From positions 558,001-622,000 of the forward strand of contig NZ_JAUSVB010000003.1 of NCBI RefSeq assembly GCF_030814415.1: a stretch of DNA of 64,000 nt, read 5' to 3'. A model generated the notes under the pieces. It did not search any database. It was given only the letters and a program-made list of their open reading frames with translations, and had not been told where the DNA came from. Source of the stretch: Cellulomonas humilata. Lineage in GTDB: Bacteria > Actinomycetota > Actinomycetes > Actinomycetales > Cellulomonadaceae. Both the position numbers and the translations under genes were made by a program. Below are positions 26,405-36,100 of this stretch, piece by piece; within the stretch, counting starts at the first letter, position 1; every line of letters starts with the position of its first letter.

Positions 26405-26460
26405 CTGACAACGCACCTGACATAACTATAACCCTCAAGTAGAGGGTGAAGGTTTCACCC
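26405..26460 (+). promoter_or_regulatory. probable ftsZ promoter with overlapping inverted repeats
   Basis: CTGACA (26405-26410) and TATAAC (26427-26432) are spaced by 16 bp. Two inverted repeats share a strand: ACCCTC-AAGTA-GAGGGT (26431-26447) and GGGTGAA-GGT-TTCACCC (26444-26460). They cannot form together. The region is strikingly AT-rich compared with its surroundings. A GACAC pentamer (26351-26355), the WhiA core motif, lies upstream but could be chance. Confidence 0.55.
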
Positions 26461-26542
26461 CGACGCTCGTCCGCCGCCGTGCGGGCCGCGGACGGACCCC
26501 GTGGCCCCGGCCGCGACCGGCACAGAACGAGAGGCACCCACC

Positions 26543-27805
26543 GTGGCAGCTCCGCAGAACTACCTGGCGGTCATCAAGGTCGTCGGCATCGGCGGCGGCG
26601 GCGTCAACGCCGTGAACCGCATGATCGAGGTCGGCCTCAAGGGTGTCGAGTTCATCGCCGTCAACACCGACGCCCAGGCCCTGCTCATGTCGGACGCGGA
26701 CGTCAAGCTCGACGTCGGCCGTGAGCTCACCCGGGGTCTCGGCGCCGGCGCCGACCCCGAGGTCGGCAAGAAGGCCGCCGAGGACCACAAGGACGAGATC
26801 GAGGACGTCCTGCGGGGCGCCGACATGGTCTTCGTCACCGCGGGCGAGGGTGGTGGCACCGGCACCGGTGGCGCGCCGGTCGTCGCGCGGATCGCGCGCT
26901 CGCTCGGCGCCCTGACCATCGGTGTGGTCACGCGGCCGTTCACGTTCGAGGGACGCCGCCGCTCGGTGCAGGCCGACTCGGGCATCGAGGCGCTGCGCGC
27001 CGAGGTCGACACGCTCATCGTCATCCCGAACGACCGGCTGCTGCAGATCTCCGACCGCTCCGTCTCGGTGCTCGACGCGTTCCACTCGGCCGACCAGGTG
27101 CTGCTGTCGGGTGTCCAGGGCATCACGGACCTGATCACCACGCCGGGCCTCATCAACCTCGACTTCGCCGACGTGAAGTCGGTCATGCAGGGTGCCGGCT
27201 CGGCCCTCATGGGCATCGGCTTCGCCCGCGGCGACGACCGCGCGGTGCAGGCGGCGGAGATGGCGATCTCGTCGCCGCTGCTCGAGGCCAGCATCGACGG
27301 CGCCCACGGGGTGCTGCTGTCCATCCAGGGCGGCTCCGACCTCGGCCTCTTCGAGATCAACGAGGCGGCGCGACTGGTCCAGGAGGCCGCGCACCCCGAG
27401 GCCAACATCATCTTCGGCGCGGTCATCGACGACGCCCTCGGCGACGAGGTGCGGGTGACGGTGATCGCCGCCGGCTTCGACTCGGGCTCGCCGACGGTCC
27501 GCCGCGACGCGCGCGCGCTGGGTCAGGTCAGTGGCAACTCCGCCCGGCAGGTGCCGTCGGTCGCCCCGCGCGTCCCCACGCCGCGTCCGGTGCTCGACCC
27601 GGAGGAGCAGCTGGTGCCCGTCGGCGCGTACAGCACCCAGAACCACGCCGCCCCGACGCAGCCCGACGTCCCGGCCTTCCTGTCCACCGACGCCGAGCCG
27701 ACGCCCATCACCGGCGCGCTGGAGGTGCCCCGGATCTTCACCGAGGACGCTCCCCGTCGTGACCGTGACCGCGACGAGCTGGACGTGCCCGACTTCCTCA
27801 AGTAG
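26543..27805 (+). CDS. ftsZ: cell division GTPase FtsZ
   Basis: 420 residues from GTG 26543, matching the actinobacterial N-terminus [19 protein letters not shown]; an upstream GTG at 26501 would add a non-family extension. Tubulin signature [10 protein letters not shown] (residues about 109-118), T7 synergy loop [12 protein letters not shown] disordered linker from about 320 ends in the conserved tail [10 protein letters not shown], which binds SepF in ftsA-lacking actinobacteria. It forms the Z-ring. Preceded by its own promoter region, so it can be expressed apart from the mur genes. Confidence 0.97.
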   Translation: MAAPQNYLAVIKVVGIGGGGVNAVNRMIEVGLKGVEFIAVNTDAQALLMSDADVKLDVGRELTRGLGAGADPEVGKKAAEDHKDEIEDVLRGADMVFVTAGEGGGTGTGGAPVVARIARSLGALTIGVVTRPFTFEGRRRSVQADSGIEALRAEVDTLIVIPNDRLLQISDRSVSVLDAFHSADQVLLSGVQGITDLITTPGLINLDFADVKSVMQGAGSALMGIGFARGDDRAVQAAEMAISSPLLEASIDGAHGVLLSIQGGSDLGLFEINEAARLVQEAAHPEANIIFGAVIDDALGDEVRVTVIAAGFDSGSPTVRRDARALGQVSGNSARQVPSVAPRVPTPRPVLDPEEQLVPVGAYSTQNHAAPTQPDVPAFLSTDAEPTPITGALEVPRIFTEDAPRRDRDRDELDVPDFLK

Positions 27806-27812
27806 CCGGGCC

Positions 27813-28589
27813 GTGAGCGCTGCGCAGCCCGGGTCGGCCGTCCCGCCCGTCGTCGAGGTCGACCTGGGGGCGGGCGTCCGCGCGGGGTTCAGCACGCGGG
27901 CCGGCGGGGTGAGCCGCCCTCCGTACGACGCGCTGAACCTCGGCTACGCGGTCGGCGACGACCCGTCGGCCGTGGACCGCAACCGGGCGGGGCTCGAGCG
28001 CTGGGCCGGCGCACCGGTGGCGTACGCGACGCAGGTGCACGGCTCCCGGGTCGTGGTCCTGTCGGAGCCGCCCGCGAACGGGTCCACGTCCGTGGGCGAG
28101 GCCGACGCGCTGGTGTCCGTGTCGCCCCGGGTCGCGGTCGCGGTGCTCGTGGCCGACTGCGTCCCGGTCCTGCTGGCCGACCCCGAGGCGGGCGTCGTGG
28201 CCGCCGTGCACGCCGGCCGCCGCGGACTCGTCGCGGGAGTGGTCGAGGCGGCCGTCGCGGTGATGGTCGAGCAGGGCGCGTCCGTCCAGCGGATGCGCGC
28301 CGCCATCGGACCGGCGATCGCCGGACAGTCCTACGAGGTGCCCGCCGAGCTGCAGGACGAGGTCGCGTCCGTGATCCCGCAGACGCGGGCGACGACGTCG
28401 TGGGGGACGCCGGCGCTGGACCTGCCCGCCGGGGTCGCCGCGGTGCTGGAGGGCGCAGGGGTCGAGCTCGTCACCCACCTGGCGAGGGACACCTGGACGG
28501 ACCCAACGCTGTTCTCGTTCCGACGCTCGCAGCGCACGGGCCGGTTCGCCGGTGTCGTCCGGCCTGTCGAGCAGGGCAATCGGAGGTGA
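27813..28589 (+). CDS. pgeF: PgeF/YfiH family protein (peptidoglycan editing factor / laccase-like)
   Basis: 258 residues from GTG 27813, 7 bp after ftsZ. FSTRAGGVSRPPYDALNLGY, QVHGSRVVVL, VADCVPVLLAD and AAVHAGRRGLVAGVVEA contain the His-Cys-His metal site of the family. Members have been reported to hydrolyse wrong dipeptide-containing nucleotide precursors (PgeF) and to have purine-nucleoside or copper oxidase activities. Beside ftsZ, a cell-wall quality-control role is the best guess. The YggS gene commonly found next to it is absent here. Confidence 0.9.
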   Translation: MSAAQPGSAVPPVVEVDLGAGVRAGFSTRAGGVSRPPYDALNLGYAVGDDPSAVDRNRAGLERWAGAPVAYATQVHGSRVVVLSEPPANGSTSVGEADALVSVSPRVAVAVLVADCVPVLLADPEAGVVAAVHAGRRGLVAGVVEAAVAVMVEQGASVQRMRAAIGPAIAGQSYEVPAELQDEVASVIPQTRATTSWGTPALDLPAGVAAVLEGAGVELVTHLARDTWTDPTLFSFRRSQRTGRFAGVVRPVEQGNRR

Positions 28590-28731
28590 ACGACGAGGTT
28601 GTCGGGCGTGTCGCGAGGCGGCCGGAACGGGGGCGTTGCTAGCGTGACCGGCAGAGGGAGCCCACCGTCGCCGGCTGGACCGGCACGGGCTCCGGGATGG
28701 TCCGGAGAGATCCGGGGAGGGAGCCAACGCG

Positions 28732-29226
28732 ATGGCCGGAGCGCTGCGCAAGACGATGCTGTACCTCGGCCTGGCCGACGACCGGTCGGAGCACGAGGAG
28801 TACCTCGAGGAGTTCGACGACCAGGAGGTCGCGGTGCCGCAGGAGTACGAGGCCCAGGTCACGCCGCTGCACCGGCCGACGCGCACCACCCTGCCCACGC
28901 AGGCCGCGCCGCAGGCCGCCCCCGTCGCCGGTGAGCTGCGCCGGATCACGACGATCCACCCTCGGTCCTACAACGACGCCCGCAAGATCGGTGAGGCGTT
29001 CCGCGAGGGCACCCCCGTGATCATGAACCTCACGGACATGGACGACGCGGACGCCAAGCGTCTCGTCGACTTCTCTGCGGGCCTGATCTTCGGGCTGCAC
29101 GGCGCGATCGAGCGGGTGACGAGCAAGGTGTTCCTGCTCTCGCCGGCCCACGTCGAGGTCGCCGGTGAGGCCGCCGGACCCGTCGCCGAGCCGCCGACAC
29201 GCGCGGGCTTCTACAACCAGAGCTGA
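28732..29226 (+). CDS. sepF: cell division protein SepF
   Basis: 164 residues: N-terminal [14 protein letters not shown] is the amphipathic membrane-binding helix; a flexible acidic/proline linker follows; then the SepF globular domain with [44 protein letters not shown] and [15 protein letters not shown]. In actinobacteria, SepF anchors FtsZ to the membrane in place of FtsA. GGGAGGGAG precedes the ATG. Position 142 bp after pgeF suggests a possible own promoter. Confidence 0.96.
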   Translation: MAGALRKTMLYLGLADDRSEHEEYLEEFDDQEVAVPQEYEAQVTPLHRPTRTTLPTQAAPQAAPVAGELRRITTIHPRSYNDARKIGEAFREGTPVIMNLTDMDDADAKRLVDFSAGLIFGLHGAIERVTSKVFLLSPAHVEVAGEAAGPVAEPPTRAGFYNQS

Positions 29227-29229
29227 CGC

Positions 29230-29514
29230 GTGCAACTCGTCGCAGCCCTGCTGTTCTACGTCGTCCTCGTCTTCTTCATCCTGCTGCTGATCCGGCTGGT
29301 GCTGGACTGGGTGCAGTTCTTCGCGCGGGACTGGCACCCGTCGGGGATCGCGCTCGTGATCGCCGAGGCGACGTACACGGTGACCGATCCACCGCTCAAG
29401 GCGTTGCGGCGGGTCCTGCCCCCGCTGGCCATCGGGTCCGTCCGTCTGGACCTGGCTTTCCTGGTGCTGGTGCTGGCCTGCTCGATCCTGATGAGCATCC
29501 TCAGCAGCATCTGA
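29230..29514 (+). CDS. YggT family membrane protein
   Basis: 94 residues from GTG 29230, 3 bp after sepF. Two TM helices (about 5-25 and 68-92) with the YggT loop DPPLKALRRVLPPL between. These small proteins are conserved between sepF and divIVA in Gram-positive bacteria and are linked to division or osmotic tolerance, but the mechanism is unknown. Confidence 0.9.
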   Translation: MQLVAALLFYVVLVFFILLLIRLVLDWVQFFARDWHPSGIALVIAEATYTVTDPPLKALRRVLPPLAIGSVRLDLAFLVLVLACSILMSILSSI

Positions 29515-29643
29515 TCCGACCCACCGCGCGTCTTGACGCGTGTCGTGGGGACGTGCGCGCGCCGCATTCTCCGCTACCGTGGCCCGAGGCGGTCGGTGGA
29601 CTGCCGCCGGCCCGACCGAGCACTACCGACTGAGGTGATGACG

Positions 29644-30327
29644 ATGGCTCTGCTGACCGCAGACGAGGTCTTGAACAAGAAGTTCCAGGCCACGAAGTTC
29701 CGCGAGGGCTACGACCAGGACGAGGTCGACGACTTCCTGGACGAGGTCGTCAACACGCTGCGCGACCTGCAGGGTGAGAACGACGACCTGAAGACGAAGC
29801 TCGCCGCGGCCGAGCGCCGCATCGCCGAGCTGAGCAGGGCGGGCGCCCAGCAGGCCGCGCCGGCCCCGAAGCCGGAGCCCACGCCCGAGCCCGTCCCGGC
29901 ACCCGCCCCAGTGATCGCCGCGCCGGTCGCCCAGCAGGCGCCGATCGTCGCGCCGGTGCAGAGCGGACCGCGCACCAGCGAGCCGGAGTCGGCCACCGGG
30001 ATGCTCGCCCTGGCCCAGAAGCTGCACGACGACTACGTGCGCAGCGGCCAGGAGGAGTCGGACCGTCTGGTCGGCGAGGCCAAGAGCCAGGCCAACCGCA
30101 TCGTCCGTGAGGCCGAGGAGACGTCGCAGCGCACGCTCGGCCAGCTGGAGCAGGAGCGGTCGCTCCTCGAGCGCAAGATCGACGAGCTGCGGGTGTTCGA
30201 GCGCGACTACCGCACGCGTCTGAAGAGCTACCTGGAGAACCTGCTCGGCGACCTGGACAACCGGGGCAACGCGTTGCCGCCGCGCTCGGGTCAGCCGCAG
30301 ACGGTCGGAGACGGCCAGAACCTCTGA
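29644..30327 (+). CDS. divIVA: DivIVA/Wag31 polar growth scaffold
   Basis: 227 residues. Start ATG 29644 chosen because GAGGTGA sits 5 nt before it, and MALLTADEVLNKKFQATKFREGYDQDEVDDFLDEV is the family N-terminal membrane-binding domain; the ATG two codons earlier overlaps the ribosome site. A first coiled coil (about 40-65) is followed by a long Pro/Ala/Glu linker (about 72-120), then a C-terminal coiled coil (about 130-205). It recruits the elongasome to the poles in actinobacteria. A TACCGT hexamer at 29575-29580 may be its -10. Followed by a strong terminator. Confidence 0.95.
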   Translation: MALLTADEVLNKKFQATKFREGYDQDEVDDFLDEVVNTLRDLQGENDDLKTKLAAAERRIAELSRAGAQQAAPAPKPEPTPEPVPAPAPVIAAPVAQQAPIVAPVQSGPRTSEPESATGMLALAQKLHDDYVRSGQEESDRLVGEAKSQANRIVREAEETSQRTLGQLEQERSLLERKIDELRVFERDYRTRLKSYLENLLGDLDNRGNALPPRSGQPQTVGDGQNL

Positions 30328-30405
30328 CGAGCACCGACGCTCCGGCGACCACCCGCCGGGGGACACTCGCCTGCATCACCACAGGTCAGGTCGACACTTT
30401 TACAC

Positions 30406-30434
30406 CGCCACGCCGGGTTTCACCCGGCGTGGCG
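30406..30434 (+). terminator. hairpin terminator after divIVA
   Basis: CGCCACGCCGGG (30406-30417) and CCCGGCGTGGCG (30423-30434) form a perfect 12-bp stem with loop TTTCA, followed by TGTTGTG. It marks the end of the dcw transcript. Confidence 0.88.
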
Positions 30435-30497
30435 TGTTGTGTCCCTGACTGCCGCCCGCATACAGTCGCGTGACTTCGAGGCAAGGGGGGCCCGCTC

Positions 30498-30959
30498 GTG
30501 GCCATCAACGACGCGCTCAGCGCGGTTGACGTCAGTACTGACATCAAGGACCTGAGCAAGCTGGTCAAGCAGTTCCCGGTGCGGGACGGCGAGAAGCCGT
30601 GGACCGCGCGGGAGGTCAAGGACATCGCGGAAGAGCTCACCAGCGACATCGACCGACTCACGAGCGAGCTCGCGGCAGCCGACGCCGAGCTGTCGGACCT
30701 GCTGCGCAACTCGGGCGACGGGGCAGGGGACGACCAGGCGGACTCCGGTTCGTCGGCGCTCGAGCGCGAGCAGGAGCTCACGCTCGTGAACAACACGCGG
30801 GACCTGCTCGCGCAGACCACCCGTGCCCTCGCGCGCATCTCCGTCGGCACGTTCGCCACCTGCGAGTCGTGCGGCAAGGCCGTCGGCAAGGCGCGCGTCC
30901 AGGCGTTCCCGCGCGCGACCCTCTGCGTGGAGTGCAAGCAGCGCGAGGAGCGTCGCTGA
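30498..30959 (+). CDS. TraR/DksA C4-type zinc finger protein
   Basis: 153 residues from GTG 30498. N-terminal helical region, a long acidic helix pair, and a C-terminal zinc finger CESCGKAVGKARVQ...CVEC with four cysteines in the DksA arrangement. Actinobacterial homologues of this family are usually called DksA-like or RbpA-independent TraR proteins; some bind RNA polymerase. Whether this one does is unknown. Its frequent position before lspA in actinobacteria is repeated here. Confidence 0.88.
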   Translation: MAINDALSAVDVSTDIKDLSKLVKQFPVRDGEKPWTAREVKDIAEELTSDIDRLTSELAAADAELSDLLRNSGDGAGDDQADSGSSALEREQELTLVNNTRDLLAQTTRALARISVGTFATCESCGKAVGKARVQAFPRATLCVECKQREERR

Positions 30960-30967
30960 CGCGCACG

Positions 30968-30973
30968 TAGACT
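30968..30973 (+). promoter_or_regulatory. -10 element, leaderless start of lspA
   Basis: TAGACT, six nucleotides, then GTG 30980, with no Shine-Dalgarno in between. Confidence 0.5.
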
Positions 30974-30979
30974 CCTGCG

Positions 30980-31618
30980 GTGCCCACCACCACGGACGAC
31001 CAGCCTGACGCGCCTCCGAGCACTCGTCGGCGTGCCCTGCTGATCGCGCTCTTCTCGATCTCCGCCGTCGTGCTGGTCCTCGACCAGGTGTCGAAGGCGT
31101 GGGCGATCAGCTCGCTGGTCGAGGGTGAGCGCCACGACCTGCTGGGGAGCCTGCTCGGGCTGCAGCTCGTCTTCAACCCGGGCGCGGCGCTGTCCATCGC
31201 CACCGGGATGACGTGGGTGCTGACCATCGTCGCGGCCGTCGTCATCGTGGTCGTCGTCCGGGCCAGCCGCCGGATCGGGTCCTGGGCCTGGGCGGTCGCG
31301 CTCGGCCTGCTGCTGGGCGGCGCGCTCGGCAACCTGGTCGACCGGCTGGTCCGCGAGCCCGGTCTCGCGCGCGGCGAGGTGATCGACTTCATCGCGTACG
31401 CGAACTGGTTCGTCGGCAACATCGCGGACATCGCGATCGTCTCCGCGGCCGTCCTCGTCGTGGTCCTGGCCGGGCTGGGTATCCACATCGACGGGACGCG
31501 TGACGGTCACGGCGAGGCCGAGCCCGACACCGAGGTCGAGGGTGACCAGCTCGACGATGCCGCCCTCGACGAGCAGCAGGGCGAGACCTCCACGACGACC
31601 ACCGAGCAGAATGCCTGA
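30980..31618 (+). CDS. lspA: lipoprotein signal peptidase LspA (signal peptidase II)
   Basis: 212 residues from GTG 30980. Four TM helices between about 18 and 165. Catalytic Asp residues sit in GNLVDRL and in [10 protein letters not shown]; the N-terminal [10 protein letters not shown] and [10 protein letters not shown] are also conserved. It removes signal peptides from prolipoproteins. A 40-residue acidic cytoplasmic tail is longer than usual. Its end overlaps the next gene by 8 bp. Confidence 0.95.
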   Translation: MPTTTDDQPDAPPSTRRRALLIALFSISAVVLVLDQVSKAWAISSLVEGERHDLLGSLLGLQLVFNPGAALSIATGMTWVLTIVAAVVIVVVVRASRRIGSWAWAVALGLLLGGALGNLVDRLVREPGLARGEVIDFIAYANWFVGNIADIAIVSAAVLVVVLAGLGIHIDGTRDGHGEAEPDTEVEGDQLDDAALDEQQGETSTTTTEQNA

Positions 31619-32549
31619 CACGCGCGCGATGCCCGTGCCGGACGGGCTCGTCGGCGAGCGGGTCGACGCGGCGCTGGCGCGGCTGCTGGGGCTGTCCCGC
31701 ACGCGGGCGGCGGAGATCGCCGAGGCCGGGGGCGTGCAGCTCGACGGCAAGGAGCTCGGCAAGTCCGACCGGTTGTCCGCGGGCGGCTGGCTCGAGGTCC
31801 AGATCCCGGACGTCGTCCCCGCGGAGAGCATCGAGATCGTCGCCGAGCCGGTGCCCGGCATGCGGATCGTGTACGACGACGACGACCTGGTGGTCATCGA
31901 CAAGCCCGTCGGTGTCGCGGCGCACCCGTCGCCCGGCTGGTCCGGTCCGACCGTCGTCGGCGCGCTCATGGCCGTCGGCTACCGGATCTCCACGTCGGGG
32001 GCGGCGGAGCGGCAGGGGATCGTGCACCGCCTGGACGCGGGGACGTCCGGCCTGATGGTCGTCGCCAAGTCCGAGCACGCCTACACGGTGCTCAAGCGGG
32101 CGTTCAAGGAGCGCACGGTCGAGAAGGTCTACCACGCGCTCGTGCAGGGCCACCCGGAGCCGACGACGGGCACCATCGACGCCCCCATCGGCCGGCACCC
32201 CAGCTCGGACTGGAAGTTCGCGGTGGTCGCGGACGGCAAGCCGTCGATCACGCACTACGAGGTGCTCGAGATGCTGCCCGCGGCCTCCCTGGTCGAGGTG
32301 CACCTGGAGACCGGTCGCACGCACCAGATCCGCGTGCACTTCGCGGCGACGCGACACCCCTGCGTCGGCGACCTCATGTACGGCGCGGACCCGGCTCTCG
32401 CCGCGCGCGTGGGGCTGACGCGGCAGTGGCTGCACGCCATGCGGCTCGGCTTCCACCACCCGAGCACGGGGGAGTGGCTGGAGCTGACCAGCGAGTACCC
32501 GGAGGACCTGTCGCGGTCGCTGGCGGTGCTGCAGGACGGGTACGCGTGA
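31611..32549 (+). CDS. RluD-type 23S rRNA pseudouridine synthase
   Basis: 312 residues from ATG 31611, overlapping the end of lspA. An S4 RNA-binding domain (about 8-70) precedes the RluA-type catalytic domain with [14 protein letters not shown] (catalytic Asp) and [15 protein letters not shown]. Length and domain order fit RluD. The lspA-rluD pairing is conserved. An alternative ATG at 31629 would remove six residues. Confidence 0.92.
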   Translation: MPDTRAMPVPDGLVGERVDAALARLLGLSRTRAAEIAEAGGVQLDGKELGKSDRLSAGGWLEVQIPDVVPAESIEIVAEPVPGMRIVYDDDDLVVIDKPVGVAAHPSPGWSGPTVVGALMAVGYRISTSGAAERQGIVHRLDAGTSGLMVVAKSEHAYTVLKRAFKERTVEKVYHALVQGHPEPTTGTIDAPIGRHPSSDWKFAVVADGKPSITHYEVLEMLPAASLVEVHLETGRTHQIRVHFAATRHPCVGDLMYGADPALAARVGLTRQWLHAMRLGFHHPSTGEWLELTSEYPEDLSRSLAVLQDGYA

Positions 32550-33028
32550 GCGTGCGCGTCGTCCGGGTCGAGACGCCCGAGCAGCGCGCGGCGATGACGT
32601 CGATCCGGATGGCCGTGTTCGTGCACGAGCAGAACGTGGTAGCGGAGAACGAGATGGACGCGCTCGACGACGACCCGGCGACCCTGCACGTCCTCGCGGT
32701 CGGCGACGACGGCTCGGCGCTGGGAACCGCCCGCCTCCTGCCGCCCCACCACGCGGGTGAGCCTGCGCACATCGGACGGGTCGCGGTCGACGGCGCGGCG
32801 CGCGGGCTGGGCGTCGGCGCGCTGCTGATGGCCGCGCTCGAGGACGAGGCGCTGGAGCGGTTCGGGGACGTGACGGACGGTGTCCGGAGCGTGTCCGTCG
32901 AGCTCAGCGCGCAGGAGCAGGCGCTGGGCTTCTACGCCCGGCTGGGCTACGTCGCGCGGCCCGAGCGGTACCTCGACGAGGCCATCTGGCACCGCGACGC
33001 GGTGAAGGTCGTCACTGCTCCGGCCTAG
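32546..33028 (+). CDS. GNAT family N-acetyltransferase (ElaA-like)
   Basis: 160 residues from GTG 32546, overlapping the rluD-like stop (GTGA). [11 protein letters not shown] at the start and [21 protein letters not shown] (acetyl-CoA loop R/QxxGxG/A) give the GNAT fold; [19 protein letters not shown] closes it, as in ElaA-like proteins. Substrate unknown. Longer open frames upstream are inside the rluD-like gene. Confidence 0.88.
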   Translation: MSVRVVRVETPEQRAAMTSIRMAVFVHEQNVVAENEMDALDDDPATLHVLAVGDDGSALGTARLLPPHHAGEPAHIGRVAVDGAARGLGVGALLMAALEDEALERFGDVTDGVRSVSVELSAQEQALGFYARLGYVARPERYLDEAIWHRDAVKVVTAPA

Positions 33029-33098
33029 GCGCGCCGCGACACGCCGGGCACCTCGCCGACACAGCCGGTCGGCGCCCAGGAGTGTCGGCGCCGCGACG

Positions 33099-33104
33099 TA
33101 GGAT
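33099..33104 (+). promoter_or_regulatory. -10 element, leaderless start of dnaE
   Basis: TAGGAT, seven nucleotides, then ATG 33112; no ribosome site. No good -35 hexamer could be identified. Confidence 0.45.
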
Positions 33105-33111
33105 CGCCCGC

Positions 33112-36100
33112 ATGGCATCAGCTGGGGGCTCCGACTTCGTCCACCTCCACGTGCACACCGAGTACTCGATGCTCGACGGCGCGGCTCGCCTGGACGACCT
33201 CTTCACCGAGGCCAACCGGCTCGGTCAGACGGCCGTCGCCATCACCGACCACGGGTACCTGTTCGGGGCGTTCGACTTCTGGCAGAAGGCCAAGAACCAC
33301 GGGATCAAGCCGATCATCGGCGTCGAGGCGTACGTCACGCCGGGCACCAGCCGGTTCGACCAGAACCGGGTGCGGTGGGGCGAGGCGCACCAGGCGTCCG
33401 ACGACGTCTCGGCGCGCGGCGCGTACACGCACATGACCCTGCTGGCGAAGTCCACCAAGGGGATGCACAACCTCTTCCGGATGTCGTCGCTGGCGTCGCT
33501 CGAGGGCCAGATGGGCAAGTGGCCGCGCATGGACCGCGACCTGCTCAGCACGTACAGCGACGGGCTCATCGCGACCACCGGCTGCCCGTCGGGCGAGGTG
33601 CAGACCCGCATCCGGCTGGGCCAGTTCGACGAGGCCGTGCGGGCCGCCGGCGAGATGCAGGACCTGTTCGGCAAGGAGAACTACTACGTCGAGCTGATGG
33701 ACCACGGGCTCGAGATCGAGACGCGGGTCATCAAGGACCTGCGGCGCCTGGCCGAGTCGATCGGCGCTCCCGTCGTCGCGACGAACGACCTGCACTACAC
33801 CAAGCACGAGGACAGCCACGCGCACGAGGTGCTGCTGTGCGTCCAGTCGGGCTCGACCCTGGCCGACCCCGACCGGTTCAAGTTCGACACCGACCAGTTC
33901 TACCTGAAGTCCGCGGAGGAGATGCGGCGCACCTGGGCGGAGATCCCGGAGGCGTGCGACAACACCGTCCTCATCGCGGAGCAGTGCGAGGTGGAGTTCA
34001 ACACCGACGCCAACTTCATGCCGAACTTCCCCGTGCCGGTGGGGGAGAGCGAGGACTCCTGGTTCATCAAGGAGGTCGAGACCGGTCTGCAGAAGCGGTA
34101 CCACGGGGAGATCCCGTCGGACGTCCGCACGCAGGCGGAGTACGAGACGGGCGTCATCACCCAGCTCGGGTTCTCGGGCTACTTCCTCGTGGTCGCCGAC
34201 TTCATCAACTGGGCCAAGGACCAGGGCATCCGCGTGGGTCCCGGCCGCGGGTCCGCGGCCGGCTCGATGGCGTCGTACGCGATGGGCATCACGGAGCTGG
34301 ACCCGCTGGAGCACGGCCTGATCTTCGAGCGGTTCCTCAACCCGGAGCGCGTGTCCTGGCCCGACGTCGACGTCGACTTCGACGAGCGTCGGCGCGGCGA
34401 GGTCATCCGGTACGTGACGGACAAGTACGGCGAGGACCGCGTCGCCCAGATCGTCACCTACGGCACCATCAAGGCCAAGCAGGCCCTCAAGGATGCCTCC
34501 CGCGTCCTGGGCTTCCCGTTCGCGATGGGGGAGAAGCTCACCAAGGCGATGCCGCCGGCCGTGATGGGCAAGGACATCACGCTGTCGGGCATCTACAACC
34601 CGCAGGACCCGCGCTACGCGGAGGCCGACGAGTTCCGCCAGGTGGTGCAGGCCGACCCCGAGGCGCAGCGCGTGCTGGAGACCGCCAAGGGGCTGGAGAA
34701 CCTCAAGCGGCAGTGGGGTGTGCACGCGGCCGGCGTCATCATGTCGAGCGAGCCGCTGGTGGACATCGTCCCGATCATGCGGCGCCCGCAGGACGGCGCG
34801 ATCATCACGCAGTTCGACCAGCCGGGGTCCGAGGCCCTGGGCCTGATCAAGATGGACTTCCTCGGCCTGCGCAACCTCACGATCCTCGACGACGCCCTCG
34901 AGAACATCGAGATGAACGGCAAGCCGGCCATCAAGATCGAAGAGGTGCCGCTCGACGACCCGGCGACGTACGAGCTCCTCGGTCGCGGCGACACCCTGGG
35001 CGTGTTCCAGCTCGACGGCGGGCCCATGCGGTCGCTGCTGCGCCAGATGCGCCCGGACAACTTCGAGGACATCTCGGCCGTCATCGCGCTGTACCGGCCG
35101 GGCCCGATGGGGATGAACTCCCACATCAACTACGCGCTGCGCAAGAACGGCCTGCAGAAGGTGGAACCCATCCACCCCGAGCTGGAGGCGCCGCTCGAGG
35201 AGGTCGTGGGCATCACCCACGGCCTGATCGTCTACCAGGAGCAGGTGCAGCGCGCCGCGCAGAAGCTGGCCGGCTACACGCTCGGCCAGGCCGACCTGCT
35301 GCGCCGCGCGATGGGCAAGAAGAAGAAGGAGGTCCTGGACAAGGAGTTCGTCCCGTTCCAGGCCGGCATGCGCGAGCGCGGCTACTCGGACGCCTCCATC
35401 CAGGCCGTCTGGGACGTGCTGGTGCCGTTCGCCGGGTACGCCTTCAACAAGGCCCACTCGGCCGCCTACGGGGTCATCTCCTACTGGACCGCCTACCTCA
35501 AGGCGAACTACCCGACCGAGTACATGGCCGGTCTGCTCACCAGCGTGCGCGACGACAAGGACAAGTCGGCGCTGTACCTGGGCGAGTGCCGGCACATGGG
35601 CATCACGGTGCTCGCACCGGACGTCAACTCGTCGTCGGCGAACTTCACGGCCGTCGGCAAGGACATCCGGTTCGGTCTGACCGCCATCCGCAACGTCGGC
35701 GCCAACGTGGTCGACGCGATCGTGCGGGCGCGCGAGGAGAAGGGCGCGTTCACGTCCTTCACCGACTTCCTCGACAAGGTGCCGGCGGTCGTCTGCAACA
35801 AGCGGACCATCGAGTCGCTGATCAAGGCCGGGGCGTTCGACTCGCTCGGTCATGCGCGGCGCGCGCTGCTGCTGGTGCACGAGCAGGCGGTCGACTCGGT
35901 GATCGGCGTCAAGCGCAAGGAGGCGGAGGGGCAGTTCGACCTGTTCGCCGACCTCATGGGCGGGGACGACGGCGCGCAGGGCTTCGCGGTGGTCGTGCCG
36001 GACCTGCCGGACTGGGACAAGAAGCAGCGACTCGCGTTCGAGCGGGAGATGCTCGGCCTGTACGTGTCGGACCACCCGCTGTCCGGGCTGGAGCACGTGC

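Noticed and set aside
26321..26542. Missing ftsA taken as a deletion
   Set aside because: Actinobacteria normally lack ftsA; SepF fulfils the anchoring role and is present.
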